A stretch of 64,000 nucleotides of DNA from contig NZ_JADBEC010000001.1 in NCBI RefSeq assembly GCF_014873945.1, positions 744,001 to 808,000 of the forward strand, read 5' to 3'. How positions within the stretch are numbered: position 1 is the first letter of the stretch; each line of letters opens with the position of its first letter. Positions 7,399 to 15,555 of this stretch are shown here, in pieces. This DNA is from Rhizobium viscosum (GTDB lineage Bacteria; Pseudomonadota; Alphaproteobacteria; Rhizobiales; Rhizobiaceae). A program made the translations under genes and the position numbers. The notes below the pieces were generated by a model. That model was given only the letters and a program-made list of their open reading frames with translations. It was not told where the DNA came from and did not search any database.

Positions 7399-8238
7399 AT
7401 GACCAAGATCAGCTACCGCAACATCACCGTCGACGGCATCAAGATCGCCTATCGTGAGGCCGGTCGCAAAGGCGCGCCGAAGCTCCTGCTGCTGCATGGC
7501 TTCCCGACCTCCGGCCACATGTTCCGCGATCTGATCCCGCTGCTGGCCGATCGCCACCATATCATCGCGCCCGACCTTCCGGGCTTCGGCCAGTCGGACG
7601 ATCCCGCGATCAACAGCTTCGACAGCATTGCAGACACGATCGACCGTTTCACCGAGATCGTCGGCTTCGATCGCTATGCCGTCTATGTCTTCGACTATGG
7701 CGCGCCGACCGGTTTCCGCCTGGCGGTCAAGCATCCGGAGCGGATCACCGGCATCATTTCGCAGAATGGCAACGCCTATGTCGATGGCCTCAGCGATGCG
7801 TGGAACCCGGTGCAGGCCTATTGGCAGGATGCGAGCGCAGAAAACCGGGCTGTGCTGAAGGCGTTTCTGGGTCCGGAGACGACGATCTGGCAATATACGC
7901 ATGGCGTTGCCGATCCGACCACGGTTTCGCCCGACGGCTATTCGCTCGACAATTTCTATCTCTCGCGTCCGGGTGCTGAAGATGTGCAACTCGATCTCAT
8001 GGGCGACTACAAGAGCAACGTGGCACTCTACCCGACCTTCCAGAATTACTTCCGCACCCACAAGCCGCGCTTTCTCGCGGTCTGGGGCAAGAACGACCCC
8101 TTCTTCCTTCCGCCGGGCGCAGAAGCCTTCGCCCGCGATATTCCTGATGCCGTGATCAAATTCTTCGACACTGGCCACTTCGCGCTCGAGACGCATGCGG
8201 ATGAAATTGCCGCTGCAATCCGTGATTTCCTTGGCTGA
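7399..8238 (+). CDS. Alpha/beta hydrolase, haloalkane dehalogenase/epoxide hydrolase type
   Basis: A protein of 279 residues. HGFPTSG (33-39) and APDLPGFGQSD are typical of this branch, and the nucleophile elbow VFDYGAPTG places an aspartate (Asp99) where esterases have serine. Aspartate nucleophiles are used by haloalkane dehalogenases and epoxide hydrolases. An acid residue in WGKNDPFF and a histidine in GHFALETH complete the triad. The gene follows the first hydrolase by 57 bp and has AAGGAAACATCACC before the ATG. The substrate is not evident; a tryptophan pair for halide binding cannot be assigned by eye. Confidence 0.8.
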   Translation: MTKISYRNITVDGIKIAYREAGRKGAPKLLLLHGFPTSGHMFRDLIPLLADRHHIIAPDLPGFGQSDDPAINSFDSIADTIDRFTEIVGFDRYAVYVFDYGAPTGFRLAVKHPERITGIISQNGNAYVDGLSDAWNPVQAYWQDASAENRAVLKAFLGPETTIWQYTHGVADPTTVSPDGYSLDNFYLSRPGAEDVQLDLMGDYKSNVALYPTFQNYFRTHKPRFLAVWGKNDPFFLPPGAEAFARDIPDAVIKFFDTGHFALETHADEIAAAIRDFLG

Positions 8239-8264
8239 TAGGTCCGCGAAAGAGGAGAGACATC

Positions 8265-9035
8265 ATGTCCGATAAAGTCGCCATCATTACCGGTGCCAGC
8301 CAGGGCATCGGCCAGGCAACGGCCATCCGCCTCGCAGAGGATTTTTCGAAACTTGTGCTCGTTGCCCGCAACAAGGCCAATCTTGCAGAGACTGCCAAGG
8401 CCGTCGAAGCGGCGGGTGCCAAGACGCTCGTCATCGATGCCGACCTTGCCGAGCCGGCCGCGGCACAGGCCGTCGTCGACAAGACGCTGGCCGCCTTCGG
8501 GCGGATCGATGCGCTGCTCAACATTGCCGGCGCCGTACCGCAGATCGACGTCTTCGAGATGACCGACCGGCAGTGGGATGACGGCATGGCGTTGAAGCTG
8601 CATGGGGCACGACGGCTAACCATCGCCGCCTGGCCGGCGCTGAAGGAAACGAAGGGCTCGGTCGTGCTGATGTCCGGTAACTCGGCGGTCTTTCCAAAGG
8701 CCGCCTATGCTGCCGTCGGCACGATCAATGCGGCGATATCTGCGCTCGCCAAGGCCTTTTCCGACCGCGGCATCGAGGATGGCATACAGGTCAACAGCGT
8801 ACTGCCCGGCCCCGTCATGACCGGCCGCCGCCGCAGCTATCTGGAACACTGGGCGCCGCTGCATAACATGACGGTGGAAGAGGCGACGGCCAGATTTCCG
8901 AAGGAGGCCGGCATTGCCCGCTACGGCGAGCCGGAAGAGATCGCCGAACTCATGGCCTTCCTCGTCTCGCCGGCGGCACACTGGATGACCGGCACGACGC
9001 TGCGCATGGATGGCGGCGAGGTGAAGTCGGTCTGA
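8265..9035 (+). CDS. SDR-family protein with altered catalytic motif
   Basis: A protein of 256 residues. TGASQGIG (9-16) is an intact dinucleotide-binding glycine motif and NIAG (86-89) the stabilising motif. The active-site tyrosine (Tyr148) is present, but the Y-x-x-x-K motif reads YAAVG, so the catalytic lysine is glycine (152), and the usual active-site asparagine region reads KLHG. The C-terminus (GTTLRMDGG) is typical. It may be a weak, specialised or non-catalytic member. A good ribosome site (AGAGGAGAGACATC) precedes the ATG; it is the third gene of the operon starting at 6631. Confidence 0.8.
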   Translation: MSDKVAIITGASQGIGQATAIRLAEDFSKLVLVARNKANLAETAKAVEAAGAKTLVIDADLAEPAAAQAVVDKTLAAFGRIDALLNIAGAVPQIDVFEMTDRQWDDGMALKLHGARRLTIAAWPALKETKGSVVLMSGNSAVFPKAAYAAVGTINAAISALAKAFSDRGIEDGIQVNSVLPGPVMTGRRRSYLEHWAPLHNMTVEEATARFPKEAGIARYGEPEEIAELMAFLVSPAAHWMTGTTLRMDGGEVKSV

Positions 9036-9041
9036 CGCAGG

Positions 9042-9416
9042 TTAATCGGAGGTGACGCAGAAATTGTTGCCTTCGGGATCGTTCAGCACGGTGTAGTCTG
9101 CCGTCTCACGCACGAAGGTCGCGCCCAGGGATAACAGGCGCGCGACCTCCCTTTCGCGGTCATCAGCGGCAATATCGAGATGAACGCGGTTGCGGGCCGG
9201 ACGCTCTCCCTTACGAAGATGGAAGCAAAGGCGCGTGCCAGGCCCTTCGACCATCACCACCGGATCGGTTTCGGGTGTCAGGCCGAGCGCTGCCAGACGC
9301 GCGATTTCATCATCGTCGTAAGGCAGCACCGCATAACCATCGAGCGCTTCGGCCCAGAATCCGGCGACGCGGGAGGGAACATCGCAATCGATGACGATTT
9401 CCTTGAGCCGTCCCAT
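9042..9416 (-). CDS. VOC-family (glyoxalase-like) protein
   Basis: A protein of 124 residues with one glyoxalase/bleomycin-resistance fold: N-terminal IDCDVPSRVAGFWAEALDG, central NRVHLDIAADD and C-terminal VLNDPEGNNFCVTSD, the last being the common DPEGN motif with a late metal-ligand position. The histidine in NRVHLDI would be a metal ligand. Function within this broad family is open. It is probably translated with the small membrane protein gene just upstream, which ends 7 bases before this start; no strong ribosome site of its own is seen. Confidence 0.75.
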   Translation of the reverse strand: MGRLKEIVIDCDVPSRVAGFWAEALDGYAVLPYDDDEIARLAALGLTPETDPVVMVEGPGTRLCFHLRKGERPARNRVHLDIAADDREREVARLLSLGATFVRETADYTVLNDPEGNNFCVTSD

Positions 9417-9422
9417 GGTCAA

Positions 9423-9599
9423 TCACGAATTGCCGGAACGGCGCTGAGAAACACGCTCGGCGACGGCACCACCGATTACGGGCAGCAGGGCGAAAAGGAT
9501 CAGCTGTGGCGTTCCTGTCAGCGTCAAAAGGCCGGACAGGAGAATGGCGACGAGCATTCCCGCCAATGCGCCGGCCAGATAGGGAAGGTAACCCTTCAA
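9423..9599 (-). CDS. Small membrane protein, unknown function
   Basis: A protein of about 58 residues with two hydrophobic segments (GYLPYLAGALAGMLVAILLSGLL and LILFALLPVIGGAVAERV, each shown only in part here) and a basic tail. The TTG at 9599 was chosen because GGAGG lies 5 bases upstream; a GTG further upstream would add about 20 residues and is possible. The longest open frame reaches back into a repeat element and is unlikely to be coding there. No known family recognised. The gene appears co-transcribed with the VOC gene. Confidence 0.45.
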   Translation of the reverse strand: MKGYLPYLAGALAGMLVAILLSGLLTLTGTPQLILFALLPVIGGAVAERVSQRRSGNS

Positions 9600-9706
9600 G
9601 AGAGCCTCCGTCTTATCAATCAAAATGAGCTCGCAAGGTTCCACATAGGACGCTCCGCGGTATCGGCAATGACCGGTTGGCCCCCGGATCCCTTTCGCCC
9701 GCCGAA

Positions 9707-9811
9707 ATGGAGCATCTCCGTTTTTCTCCGAGTCACGGAAATGCTCCATCTCTTTGTTTTCGCGCAATTCCGGACGCAAAACCGCTGCGCACTTTTGCTG
9801 GAATTGCTCTA
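9707..9811. repeat. RIME1-like intergenic element, copy 1 (full length)
   Basis: The element has two palindromes. The first has 15-bp arms at 9707-9721 and about 9735-9749 with one mismatch (ATGGAGCAT...ATGCTCCAT). The second pairs CAATTCC-x-GCAAAA with TTTTGC-x-GGAATTG. Length (105 bp) and double-palindrome design match what I recall of RIME1 from rhizobia. Other copies here: 35935-36034, 41800-41900 and a partial one at 52763-52814. Its last bases contain the stop codon of the DUF1801 gene. Confidence 0.75.
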
Positions 9812-10243
9812 GGCGCTCGCTTTCTTCGATGCCGGTTTGCCCGCCGTGTTCAGCGCCACCGCGGCCTGCACCAGCGCCCTCAGAGCTGCCTCGTCGATTT
9901 TTTCCCCTTCATGAATATCGATCGCGCGGCGCGTATTGCCCTCAAGGCTGGAGTTGAAGAGGTTGGACGGATCTTCCACGGAAGCGCCCTTGGCGAAGGT
10001 GAGCTTGACGACGGTCTTGTAGGTTTCGCCGGTGCAGATGATACCGGCGTGTTCCCAGACCGGAACGCCGCGCCATTTCCACGTCTCCTCCACTTGCGGA
10101 TCAGCTTCGCGGATGATCGCTCGGACACGGGCGAGCGTTTCGCCCCGCCAGTCGCCCAATTCCCTGATCTTGGCATCGATGCGTTCGGAGGGAGAGATTT
10201 CCTTCGGTTCCGGTTCCTTTTTCGTCGTCGCCGCTTTCTTCAT
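9809..10243 (-). CDS. DUF1801 domain protein
   Basis: A protein of 144 residues. A lysine-rich N-terminus (MKKAATTKKEPEPKE) precedes a DUF1801/YdhG-like domain with ADPQVEETWKWRGVPVWEH, YKTVVKLTFAKGA and a final AIDIHEGEKIDEAALRALVQAA. These domains have a frataxin-like fold; their function is not settled. The start at 10243 has AAGGAGAGAGACC before it, overlapping the stop of the other DUF1801 gene, so the two form an operon. The stop codon lies in a RIME1-like repeat. Confidence 0.8.
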   Translation of the reverse strand: MKKAATTKKEPEPKEISPSERIDAKIRELGDWRGETLARVRAIIREADPQVEETWKWRGVPVWEHAGIICTGETYKTVVKLTFAKGASVEDPSNLFNSSLEGNTRRAIDIHEGEKIDEAALRALVQAAVALNTAGKPASKKASA

Positions 10244-10254
10244 GGTCTCTCTCC

Positions 10255-10695
10255 TTACATTTTCTCGCCGGGCAGCAGGCTTGCCTGCCTGATCCAGTCG
10301 GCGAGCTGCGCCTCGTCGATCGGGTCGTTCTCATGGATGTGGAAATAGCGCGTTTCCGCGGTCCTGGATTCTTCAGGCGGCATGGGCTGCAAGGCCCCGC
10401 CGCGAAAGAAGGCCAGCTTGATGTATTTGTTGAAGCAATGGATGCCGAGGAACCAGCCGTCGCCCTTCATGCCGTAGAGCGGCGAGTTCCATTTGACGGC
10501 CTTATGGGCATCGGGAACGGTTTGCATAATCAACGCGTCGAGGCGGCGACCGACATCGCTTTTCCAGCCGGGCATGGCCGCGATATAGGCCTGCACCGGG
10601 CCATCGCCCTCGCCTTTGGCGATCTGCGGATTGCCGCCGGATAGCAGCTTGGGCTCTGCCGGTTTTGCCGGCTTGCTGGATGTTTTGTTGGCCAT
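10255..10695 (-). CDS. DUF1801 domain protein
   Basis: A protein of 146 residues with a lysine/proline-rich leader (MANKTSSKPAKPAEPK) and a DUF1801 domain: AHKAVKWNSPLYGMKGDGW, then YIKLAFFRGGALQP and YFHIHENDPIDEAQLADWIRQA. The ATG at 10695 follows GGGGAGGAGCCC. It is the first gene of a two-gene operon with another DUF1801 protein 11 bp downstream. The two are distant paralogues. No enzymatic role can be assigned. Confidence 0.8.
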   Translation of the reverse strand: MANKTSSKPAKPAEPKLLSGGNPQIAKGEGDGPVQAYIAAMPGWKSDVGRRLDALIMQTVPDAHKAVKWNSPLYGMKGDGWFLGIHCFNKYIKLAFFRGGALQPMPPEESRTAETRYFHIHENDPIDEAQLADWIRQASLLPGEKM

Positions 10696-10861
10696 GGGCT
10701 CCTCCCCCTTGGGGATAATAAGGAAGCATCCCGCGATTTCCAGTCGTGCTGAATGGACACAGGCTGCAAAGATCACAGCTTCATGACGCGGAAAACCTGC
10801 GACACGGCGGCAAACCCGTGGCATAAGGGCGCCAAAATTCTCCCTAGCTCCCGCGCAAGAC

Positions 10862-12484
10862 ATGATCCGTATCGAAAATATCAGCAAGCAGAACAGCCAC
10901 CGCATCCTCTTCATCGAAGCCACAGCCGCTCTCAACCGCGGTGAAAAGATCGGTCTCGTCGGCCCGAACGGTGCCGGCAAGACGACGCTTTTCCGCATGA
11001 TCAACGGCGAAGAGCTGCCGGATGAAGGCCAGGTCTCTGTCGAGAAGCACGTCACCATCGGCTATTTCAACCAGGATGTCGGCGAAATGTCCGGCCGCAG
11101 CGCGGTTGCCGAGGTGATGGAGGGCGCCGGCCCTGTCAGCGTCGTCGCCGCCGAACTGCGCGAGCTGGAAGCGGCCATGTCCGATCCTGATCGCATGGAC
11201 GAGATGGAAGAGATCATCGAGCGCTATGGCGAGGTGCAGGCACGCTACGAAGAACTGGACGGCTATGCGCTGGAAGGCCGCGCCCGTGAGGTTCTGGACG
11301 GCCTGAGCTTCAGCCAGGAAATGATGGACGGCGATGTCGGCGCGCTTTCGGGCGGCTGGAAGATGCGCGTGGCGCTCGGCCGCATCCTGCTGATGCGGCC
11401 GGACGTGATGCTGCTCGACGAACCGAGCAACCATCTGGATCTCGAAAGCCTGATCTGGCTGGAAGAATTTCTGAAGACCTACGAGGGCGCACTGCTGATG
11501 ACCTCGCACGACCGCGAGTTCATGAACCGTATCGTCACCAAGATCATCGAGATCGATGCCGGCTCGCTCAACAGCTATTCGGGCGATTACGGCTTCTACG
11601 AGCAGCAGCGGGCCCAGAACGAAAAGCAGCAGCAGGCTCAATTCGAGCGCCAGCAGGCGATGCTTGCCAAGGAAATCAAGTTCATCGAGCGCTTCAAGGC
11701 GCGCGCCAGCCATGCTTCGCAGGTGCAGAGCCGCGTCAAGAAGCTGGAAAAGATCGAGCGCGTGGAACCGCCGAAGCGCCGCCAGACGGTGGCCTTCGAA
11801 TTCCAGCCGGCGCCGCGCTCGGGCGAAGATGTCGTCAACCTCAAGAACGTGCACAAGAAATACGGCAGCCGCACCATCTATGAAGGACTGGACTTCATGG
11901 TCCGCCGCAAGGAGCGCTGGTGCATCATGGGCATCAATGGCGCCGGCAAATCGACGCTCCTGAAGCTGGTGACCGGTATGGCTGAACCGGATGCAGGCAG
12001 CGTGGCGCTCGGCGCCAGCGTCAAGCTCGGCTATTTCGCCCAGCACGCCATGGACCTACTCGACGGCGAGCGCACGGTACTGGAATGGCTGGAAGATTCC
12101 TTCCCGCTTGCCGGCCAGGCGCCACTCAGAGCGCTGGCCGGCTGCTTCGGCTTTTCGGGCGACGATGTCGACAAGCGCTGCCGCGTGCTGTCCGGCGGCG
12201 AGAAGGCCCGCCTTGTCATGGCCCACATGCTGTTCGACCCGCCGAACTTCCTCGTGCTCGACGAGCCAACCAACCACCTCGACCTCGACACCAAGGAAAT
12301 GCTGATCAAGGCGCTCGCCGATTTCGAGGGCACGATGCTCTTCGTCTCGCACGACCGGCACTTCCTTGCGGCATTGTCCAACCGCGTGCTGGAACTGACG
12401 CCTGATGGCATCCACCAGTATGGCGGTGGCTATACCGAGTATGTCGAGCGCACCGGCTACGAGGCGCCCGGCATTCACGCTTAA
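10862..12484 (+). CDS. ABC-F family ATPase (YbiT-like)
   Basis: A protein of 540 residues with two ABC ATPase domains and no membrane segment. Walker A motifs are GPNGAGKTT (about 34-42) and GINGAGKST; signatures are LSGGWKMR and LSGGEKAR; Walker B motifs are LLDEPSNHLD and VLDEPTNHLD. A Gln/Arg/Lys-rich linker joins the domains. ABC-F proteins act on the ribosome, restarting stalled translation or protecting against antibiotics. Size and lack of long extensions suit the YbiT branch. The ribosome site is weak. The stop overlaps that of the convergent SDR gene by 4 bp. Confidence 0.9.
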   Translation: MIRIENISKQNSHRILFIEATAALNRGEKIGLVGPNGAGKTTLFRMINGEELPDEGQVSVEKHVTIGYFNQDVGEMSGRSAVAEVMEGAGPVSVVAAELRELEAAMSDPDRMDEMEEIIERYGEVQARYEELDGYALEGRAREVLDGLSFSQEMMDGDVGALSGGWKMRVALGRILLMRPDVMLLDEPSNHLDLESLIWLEEFLKTYEGALLMTSHDREFMNRIVTKIIEIDAGSLNSYSGDYGFYEQQRAQNEKQQQAQFERQQAMLAKEIKFIERFKARASHASQVQSRVKKLEKIERVEPPKRRQTVAFEFQPAPRSGEDVVNLKNVHKKYGSRTIYEGLDFMVRRKERWCIMGINGAGKSTLLKLVTGMAEPDAGSVALGASVKLGYFAQHAMDLLDGERTVLEWLEDSFPLAGQAPLRALAGCFGFSGDDVDKRCRVLSGGEKARLVMAHMLFDPPNFLVLDEPTNHLDLDTKEMLIKALADFEGTMLFVSHDRHFLAALSNRVLELTPDGIHQYGGGYTEYVERTGYEAPGIHA

Positions 12485-13437
12485 GAGCGCGTGAAGGCGT
12501 CGACGCCGGTCAGTTCCGCCGAGAGCGCCCAGAGACGGGCCGCCTCGTCGGGATTGACGGCGTAGGCGCGCACACTGGTCTCCGCCCCGTCGTCGGAGAT
12601 GGATGCGATATCGCAATTGGCACAATAGAGGCCGCCGAGTCCTTCCAGTTGCGGCGAGGTTGCGGCCCAGACCTGCGTCGCGGCACCCTGCTCGGGCGTC
12701 TTGAAACTCGGGTCGATGGCATTGCCCTCAGCGTCGATCCAGCCGGCGGCGACCATGTCGTCCTTCTCCAGATGCCGCTGCAGCGGCGTCAGGATCTTGC
12801 CGGGATGCAGCGAGAAGGCGCGCACGCCGGTCTCGCGGCCCAAGCGGTCGAGATGTACGGCGAAGAGCGCATTTGCCGTCTTTGCCTGCCCGTAGGCCTG
12901 CCATCTGTCATAGCCGTTGTCGAATTGGATATCGTCCCATCGGATCGGCGTGATGCCATGGGCACCGGAGGAGACGGCAACTACACGGGCTCCCCTCGCT
13001 ATCGCCAGCCAGAGGCGATTAACGAGCGCGAAATGGCCGAGATGGTTGGTGGCGAACTGCGCCTCCCAGCCCGGCCCTACCCGCGTTTCCGGGCAGGCCA
13101 TGATGCCGGCGCTGTTGATGATGATATCGGCCCTACGTCCAGAGGCGACAAAGCGCTCGGCGAAGCGGCGTACGCTTTCGAGGTCGGCGAGATCGAGCCT
13201 GTCGACTTCGACATTGGCGATGTTTGCAAGCGATGCTGCGGCGGCATCAGGCTGACGCGCGCCGATCAGCACATGCGCGCCGGCGCGCGACAGCGCCTTC
13301 GTCGTCTCCAGTCCGAGGCCGGAATGGCCGCCGGTGACGATTGCCAGTCTGCCCGTGAGGTCGATGCCCGCGAGCACGTCATCGGCCGTCGAGCGAGCGC
13401 CAAAACCGGAACCGATGGGGTGTTGTGCGTTTTCCAT
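12481..13437 (-). CDS. SDR-family oxidoreductase (paralogue of the 34943-35917 gene)
   Basis: A protein of 318 residues with a 25-residue leader (PIGSGFGARSTADDVLAGIDLTGR), the NAD(P)-binding TGGHSGLG, NSAG, an active-site serine in VVAVSSGAH and YGQAK as the Y-x-x-x-K motif. This is the extended retinol-dehydrogenase-like SDR type. The start has GAAGGAGACATCC. A divergent AraC regulator begins 103 bp away. The same SDR/AraC arrangement occurs at 34943-37139, and the leader and most motifs match that second copy. Confidence 0.85.
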   Translation of the reverse strand: MENAQHPIGSGFGARSTADDVLAGIDLTGRLAIVTGGHSGLGLETTKALSRAGAHVLIGARQPDAAAASLANIANVEVDRLDLADLESVRRFAERFVASGRRADIIINSAGIMACPETRVGPGWEAQFATNHLGHFALVNRLWLAIARGARVVAVSSGAHGITPIRWDDIQFDNGYDRWQAYGQAKTANALFAVHLDRLGRETGVRAFSLHPGKILTPLQRHLEKDDMVAAGWIDAEGNAIDPSFKTPEQGAATQVWAATSPQLEGLGGLYCANCDIASISDDGAETSVRAYAVNPDEAARLWALSAELTGVDAFTRS

Positions 13438-13539
13438 GGATGTCTCCTTCTCTACTTTCGCCCGGAGACTAATGCGGTGGCGGCCATACGATCTATGCGT
13501 TAAAGTCCATGATATGTTTGCGATCGTCCGGATTTCCAC

Positions 13540-14463
13540 ATGAGTTCCGTTTCCATGGATCCGCTCTCCGATGTGCTGGCGCTTTTGAAGCCGAAGAGCT
13601 ACGTCTCGCTCGGGCTCGATGCCGGACCCGACTGGGCGATCGATTTTCCGCCGCCGCAGGGCATCAAGTTCAATGCCGTTCTCTCGGGCGGCTGCTGGCT
13701 AGAGGTTGATGGCGTCGAGCCTATCCGGCTGGAGGAAGGCGATTGTTTTCTGCTGACGCAGAACCGACCCTTCCGGATGATGAGCGACCGCAGCCTGCCG
13801 ACGATCCCCGCCAATGACATCTATGCGCATGCGAAGGATGGTGTCGCGATCTGCAATGGCGGCGGCACCTTCTTCCTCGTCGGCAGCCGCTTCGGCTTTT
13901 CCGGCGCAGGCGCCAATCTGATCGTCGGCATATTGCCGCCGGTCGTTCATGTCAGCGAGCATTCGGATCAGGCTTCGGTGCTGCGCTTTGCTATCGACCA
14001 GATGGCGCGGGAACTGCGCGGCCAGCATCCTGGCGGCTTCCTGATGACCGAGCATCTGGCACATATCATGCTGATGCAGATCCTTCGGCTCTATCTCTCT
14101 GCACCGGATACCGAGGGTACCGGCTGGCTCTTCGCACTTGCCGACCGGCAGATCGGTATGGCGATCGGCGCCATGCATGCCGAGCCGGCGCGGCGCTGGA
14201 CGCTGCAGCAACTTGCTGCGATGACCGGCATGTCACGCTCTTCATTTGCCGAACGCTTCAAGGAAAAGGTCGGAGCCGCGCCGATGGACTATCTCACACG
14301 CTGGCGTATGATGCTGGCAGGCGAGCGGCTCTCCAACAGCAGCGAACCGATCGGTAAGATTGCGCTTTCGCTCGGCTATGATTCCGAAAGCGCCTTCAGC
14401 ACCGCCTTCAAGCGGGTGATGGCGCGCTCGCCGCGGCAATACAGCCGGGAAGCAGCGGGGTAA
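13540..14463 (+). CDS. AraC-family regulator with cupin sensor domain
   Basis: A protein of 307 residues. The N-terminal half is a cupin (WLEVDGVEPIRLEEGDCFLLTQNRPF) and the C-terminal 100 residues are a double helix-turn-helix AraC domain (LAAMTGMSRSSFAERFKEKVG and IALSLGYDSESAFSTAFKRVM). It is divergent from an SDR gene that it probably controls. Its ligand may be the SDR substrate. A downstream in-frame ATG (MDPL) is an alternative start. Confidence 0.85.
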   Translation: MSSVSMDPLSDVLALLKPKSYVSLGLDAGPDWAIDFPPPQGIKFNAVLSGGCWLEVDGVEPIRLEEGDCFLLTQNRPFRMMSDRSLPTIPANDIYAHAKDGVAICNGGGTFFLVGSRFGFSGAGANLIVGILPPVVHVSEHSDQASVLRFAIDQMARELRGQHPGGFLMTEHLAHIMLMQILRLYLSAPDTEGTGWLFALADRQIGMAIGAMHAEPARRWTLQQLAAMTGMSRSSFAERFKEKVGAAPMDYLTRWRMMLAGERLSNSSEPIGKIALSLGYDSESAFSTAFKRVMARSPRQYSREAAG

Positions 14464-14488
14464 AAGACCACAGGCCACAGCTCTTGCA

Positions 14489-14505
14489 GAAACGACTGTC
14501 GTTTC
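14489..14505. other. Inverted repeat GAAACGAC-T-GTCGTTTC
   Basis: Perfect 8-bp arms around a single base, 26 bp after the AraC gene and about 89 bp before the HtrA-like gene. A second, looser pair CATACC...GGTATG follows at once. There is no T run, so an operator for the downstream gene is as likely as a weak terminator. Confidence 0.35.
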
Positions 14506-14593
14506 ATACCTATAGAAGGAATGGTATGCGTCCGGCCCTTGCCGACCCTCGCTACATTCCGAGCCTTTGTGCCCGCCTTACGAGGATGAAACC

Positions 14594-15499
14594 ATGAATA
14601 TCGACAGGATCTTGCGGTCAGTTGTGGCCGTTCGCGCCTCCATCCCCGAAGATGCCTTCACCGCGAACACGCTGGGCACCCGCCGGGAAGGAAGCGGCGT
14701 CGTCATCAGGGAAAACGGGCTGGTGCTCACCATCGGCTACCTGATCACCGAAGCAGACGAAATCTGGCTGACGCGCCATGACGGCAAGGTCGTACCCGGC
14801 CATGCTCTGGCCTATGACCAGGAAACCGGCTTCGGCCTCATCCAGTCGCTGGCGCCTCTCGACCTGCCGGCCATCGACATCGGCGACAAGGTCAAAACGA
14901 CGGTCGGCGATGCCGTGATCCTTGCCGACGGTCTCGGCGAATTCGTGCGGGCCAACATCGTCGCCAAACAGGAATTTGCGGGCTACTGGGAATATCTGCT
15001 CGACGAGGCGATATTCATCGCGCCAGCCCACCCCTCCTGGGGCGGTGCTGCGCTCGTAAGCGACGAGGGCAAGCTGCTTGGCATCGGTTCGCTGCGCCTG
15101 CAGATGGTGCAGGACGAAGAAGTCGCCGATATCAACATGGCCGTGCCGATCAACCTTCTTCCGCCAATCCTCGACGACCTGCTTAACCGCGGCCAGATCG
15201 ACAGGCCGCCGCGCCCCTGGCTCGGCGCCTTTTCGGCTGAAAGCAACGGCGAAGTCGTGGTCATGAGCGTTGCCAAGGGTAGTCCTGCGGCACAGGCGGG
15301 TCTGCAGCAGGGCGATGTCATCTCGGAAATCCGCGACAGCGAAGTGGACGGGCTTGCCGATTTCTACCGCAAGGTCTGGAAGAGCGGTCCGGCGGGGGCG
15401 GAAATTCCCATGCGTGTGCTGCGGAACGGCCGTGAGGCCTGGCTGCGGATCAAATCCGCTGACCGCAACAGTTTCCTCAAGAAGCCGCTGATGCAGTAA
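14594..15499 (+). CDS. HtrA-like S1C protein with PDZ domain, catalytic triad lost
   Basis: A protein of 301 residues: a trypsin-like double barrel (about 1-195) and a PDZ domain (about 205-290, with GSPAAQAGLQQGDVISEI). No signal peptide is seen, so it should stay in the cytoplasm. Aligning by eye with HtrA motifs, the histidine position reads Tyr49 (LTIGYLI), the aspartate position Gly79 (QETGFGLI) and the serine position Trp149 (PSWGGAAL). All three catalytic residues are replaced, so it is most likely a non-proteolytic binding or chaperone-like protein. GAGGATGAAACC precedes the ATG. Confidence 0.8.
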   Translation: MNIDRILRSVVAVRASIPEDAFTANTLGTRREGSGVVIRENGLVLTIGYLITEADEIWLTRHDGKVVPGHALAYDQETGFGLIQSLAPLDLPAIDIGDKVKTTVGDAVILADGLGEFVRANIVAKQEFAGYWEYLLDEAIFIAPAHPSWGGAALVSDEGKLLGIGSLRLQMVQDEEVADINMAVPINLLPPILDDLLNRGQIDRPPRPWLGAFSAESNGEVVVMSVAKGSPAAQAGLQQGDVISEIRDSEVDGLADFYRKVWKSGPAGAEIPMRVLRNGREAWLRIKSADRNSFLKKPLMQ

Positions 15500-15555
15500 T
15501 CAGATATAGAGTGGCGCCATCCGGCAGCGTTTAGATATAAAGCGGCGCCATCCGG
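15500..15555. repeat. Short tandem duplication of the esterase 3' end
   Basis: Bases 15500-15524 and 15531-15555 match at 22 of 25 positions. On the minus strand both encode Met-Ala-Pro-Leu-Tyr-Ile and a stop, so the outer copy is a relic of the final codons of the esterase gene, lying just outside its present stop. Confidence 0.6.

Noticed and set aside
9601..9779. N-terminal extension of the small membrane protein to an upstream ATG
   Set aside because: The extra codons lie in the RIME1-like element and read like non-coding sequence.
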